DNA from: Hexactinellida sp. DTS-2022
Taxonomy: Eukaryota; Porifera; Hexactinellida
NCBI GenBank assembly: GCA_028753945.1
Contig: JAPNXP010000015.1
Location: 2,170,001-2,234,000 of the forward strand
DNA: 64,000 nucleotides
Direction: 5' to 3'
In this document: positions 61,850 to 64,000 of the stretch, one piece after another
How the letters are laid out: each line of letters begins with the position of its first letter
Position numbering within the stretch: position 1 is the first letter of the stretch
Notes under the pieces: generated by a model
The model's database searches: none
The model's input: only the letters and a program-made list of their open reading frames with translations
Told to the model about the DNA's origin: nothing
Position numbers and translations under genes: made by a program

Positions 61850-64000
61850 ATGGACCAAAAAGATATCCCTTCTCTATTGCAGGTGATTAACAGAGACCTT
61901 CTTATTCCCCTCAAACAGCTGAGAATGTCAGAGCAGACTCCTTCCACCTGTCACGCACTGCTTAGCAACAGATGGATGTCTCATCTGTCAGTCACGGGTG
62001 AGTACTCCACCCCTCCGGCTGTAGAGCTGGAGGCGGCAGCGATCAGCTGTTTTCTGATGCCTTCTGTCTTTACTAACCTACCGCAGGGCTGGAACAGCTT
62101 TACTATTGCTAATATCAACAAGCAGCAATTAGTAGCTCTGCAACACGCGTCTACAACTGAACCTGCAGATTCTATATTTCCTAACCTGATACAACTGAAG
62201 TGTAATTTCAAACTGAGAGATAGACAGCTGTTGGCTAGCTGCTATTCATCTGCCCCACCTACTTCATTCTCTCAGTATACTCACGTGGATAGAGAGTTCT
62301 TGGAGTCTCACTTCTGTTGCGATGTTATTCAGGTTCCAGCTGACATAAGGGACAGCGAGCTGAGTGTAGCCACGCCCCCCTCTCACCCCGCTACCTCTCC
62401 ACATCTCTCCCACATCCTACCGACCTACTTTATCCTGGAAACAGAGGAACAGTTCTATCTGATCCGTCCTCACTCCAAGGTCACCCTGCTAGACGCGGTC
62501 CGCTACTCCTCTTCCCTCCTCTCTTCATCCAGGATACAAACTCTATTCCTCCTTTACCAGTTAAGGTATTGCTTGGAGAATCTCTCGGGACTTCTCACTC
62601 AGTGGGACTCTCTTAACCTGGCCAGTTTCTTCCTAGACCGAAACCTCTGGCTCTACAGCAGCGGCGTAACAGCCCCTCCTGCTGACCAGCTGATGGGCAG
62701 CCAGAAGAGAGACGAGGTTTCTAACAACCGAGCCAGTTTGCTACAGAACAGCACGCGTCTCTGGCAGGAGTGTCAGATGTCAAACCTCGACTATCTGATG
62801 CTCATCAACGAGTTTGCTGGTAGGAAGATGGGTGACCCTAACAACCATCCGTTCCTCCCCTGGGTGTCCGACTTCAAGAGTCCCGATTCTAACCTCCGAG
62901 ACCTGACCAAGAGCAAGTACCGCCTCACCAAGGGAGACGCGCAGCTAGACTTCACATACACGTCTCCCACCTACAGTTCTGCCAACGTGGAGTCCCGACA
63001 GGAGCCCCACCACGTGACGGATACATTTTCAGAGATAACCTACTTCATCTACCTGGCCCGCCGCACGCCTCGCTCCATCCTCTGCAGATACGTGCGGCCC
63101 CGATGGGAGCCCTCCGAGTACCCCACCAGTGTCACTCGCATCCAGGAGTGGACCCCGGACGAGTGCATCCCCGAGTTCTTCCTAGACCCGAGCGCGTTCC
63201 GCTCTATCCACCCCGACCTCCCGGACCTGCAAGTGCCGGACTGGTGCGACTCCCCCGAGAGCTTCTTGGCCTGGCATAGAAACGCGCTGGAGAGTGACCA
63301 CGTGTCTGGGAACCTGCATAACTGGATAGACTTATACTTCGGATATAAGCTGTCAGGCGAGGCTGCTTTGAAGGCAAAGAACGTTCCTCACTTCCTCACT
63401 AAAAAACATTGCGCCCCGTACAATTACGGAGTTAACCAGCTGTTCAAACAGCCTCATCCGCGCAGGAACGTGTCCAACTGCCTTCAGCAGTACTACGCAG
63501 GTGGAGACATGAAGTTCTCTTCGGAGCATGATCCAGACGCCCGCGGGGACTTCTCCACAGACGGACACAAATCTTCTCTCATCTCCATAGAGCTAAATAA
63601 GCAGCAGTACACGGCTAACTCATCCAGCGAGTTTGTAGATCCTGATGTTGTTGAGGATTTACGTGGCACTCTGTACGACTCATCTCAAATGGAGCACTTC
63701 GATGTGGTGCAAGCGCCCCCAGCTGACTTCACAGAGCCGCTCATAAAGAGGCCCGAGGACTCTAGGAAAGTCTTCTCGGATTTTGAGGGAGCTAAGATCA
63801 AACATTTTCAGTTCGCTAGCATATTTCGGGGAAAGTCTGACATCCTCGACGAAACTCATATGCTGAAATACCGGAGCAATATTTCTCTACCTCGTAATCT
63901 AGACCTAGGGAGATTGTTGGACGAGTTTGAAGTGGAGAACTTATTCTTCTCCAGTGCATCTACAGGGCAGCAGTCACCTGACTGTACTCCCGCGGCGAGA
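61850..64000 (+). CDS. WDR81, N-terminal part with BEACH domain (runs off the window)
   Basis: An uninterrupted frame from ATG at 61850 to the window end encodes 717 residues. WDR81 acts with WDR91 on endosomal PI3K activity and in aggregate clearance. The start ...LLQVINRDLLIPLKQL resembles the WDR81 N-terminus. The kinase-like N-terminal region precedes a BEACH domain at residues ~305-590 with NLDYLMLINEFAGRKMGDPN, HPFLPWVSDF, LRDLTKSKYRLTKGD, ITYFIYLARRTPRS, WTPDECIPEFF and HNWIDLYFGYKLSG, all characteristic of WDR81 rather than other BEACH proteins. After residue ~590 the sequence is low-complexity linker. WD repeats would lie beyond the window. No intron is needed within the visible part, so one exon carries the whole N-terminal half. 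Confidence 0.95.
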   Translation, partial: MDQKDIPSLLQVINRDLLIPLKQLRMSEQTPSTCHALLSNRWMSHLSVTGEYSTPPAVELEAAAISCFLMPSVFTNLPQGWNSFTIANINKQQLVALQHASTTEPADSIFPNLIQLKCNFKLRDRQLLASCYSSAPPTSFSQYTHVDREFLESHFCCDVIQVPADIRDSELSVATPPSHPATSPHLSHILPTYFILETEEQFYLIRPHSKVTLLDAVRYSSSLLSSSRIQTLFLLYQLRYCLENLSGLLTQWDSLNLASFFLDRNLWLYSSGVTAPPADQLMGSQKRDEVSNNRASLLQNSTRLWQECQMSNLDYLMLINEFAGRKMGDPNNHPFLPWVSDFKSPDSNLRDLTKSKYRLTKGDAQLDFTYTSPTYSSANVESRQEPHHVTDTFSEITYFIYLARRTPRSILCRYVRPRWEPSEYPTSVTRIQEWTPDECIPEFFLDPSAFRSIHPDLPDLQVPDWCDSPESFLAWHRNALESDHVSGNLHNWIDLYFGYKLSGEAALKAKNVPHFLTKKHCAPYNYGVNQLFKQPHPRRNVSNCLQQYYAGGDMKFSSEHDPDARGDFSTDGHKSSLISIELNKQQYTANSSSEFVDPDVVEDLRGTLYDSSQMEHFDVVQAPPADFTEPLIKRPEDSRKVFSDFEGAKIKHFQFASIFRGKSDILDETHMLKYRSNISLPRNLDLGRLLDEFEVENLFFSSASTGQQSPDCTPAAR

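Noticed and set aside
1..64000. tRNA or rRNA genes
   Set aside because: No cloverleaf with a GGTTCGANTCC-type T arm and no rRNA-like sequence was noticed; tRNAscan-SE would settle it.

Overview
The window is metazoan nuclear DNA. It is AT-rich, with GT-AG introns and GC-richer exons. The host genes are animal families: a Golgi polypeptide GalNAc-transferase, a DYRK2 kinase, a leucine-rich-repeat protein and WDR81. Genes are compact, and two of them have a single intron. The repeat content (Helentron, Ginger-like, MULE, hAT and many small elements) would fit an early-branching or other invertebrate lineage such as a sponge or cnidarian. Nothing here fixes the species.

Layout. 1-5756: head-to-tail array of ~850-bp units, each with a ~110-bp foldback. 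5757-13488: an integrase/OTU gene of ten exons (minus strand) whose fifth coding exon carries a complete 2.56-kb FLYWCH-MULE transposon with an 8-bp target duplication. 13489-23885: the foldback family in the opposite orientation, broken by nested hAT elements, a pogo/mariner-like MITE and a 262-bp insert carrying 1.4 copies of a 189-bp unit with a hammerhead ribozyme. 23886-33626: a 9.7-kb block with a small three-exon proline-rich gene and a 2,359-residue Helentron protein (Rep, helicase, endonuclease, OTU) in three exons. 33627-41192: more foldback repeats and arrays of a palindromic ~60-bp unit. 41193-44908: degraded hAT transposase, tandem repeats, a complete non-autonomous Helitron, a hAT MITE and a second hammerhead ribozyme in a GC-rich structured block. 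44909-64000: host gene cluster, all on the plus strand (GalNAc-T, DYRK2, LRR protein, WDR81), with MITEs in introns and spacers.

The left two thirds is therefore a transposon graveyard with some intact elements, and the right third is a gene neighbourhood. The host genes belong to different pathways (Golgi O-glycosylation, kinase signalling, endosomal trafficking) and show no sign of joint function. The most unusual content is the two type III hammerhead ribozymes, one of them in an integrated multimer that begins exactly at the predicted cleavage site. Next are the 2A-like motif at the Helentron N-terminus, the MULE insertion that could be spliced out in frame, and OTU proteases carried by two unrelated DNA transposons. 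All exon boundaries were read by eye from GT/AG sites and frame continuity; no database search was run.
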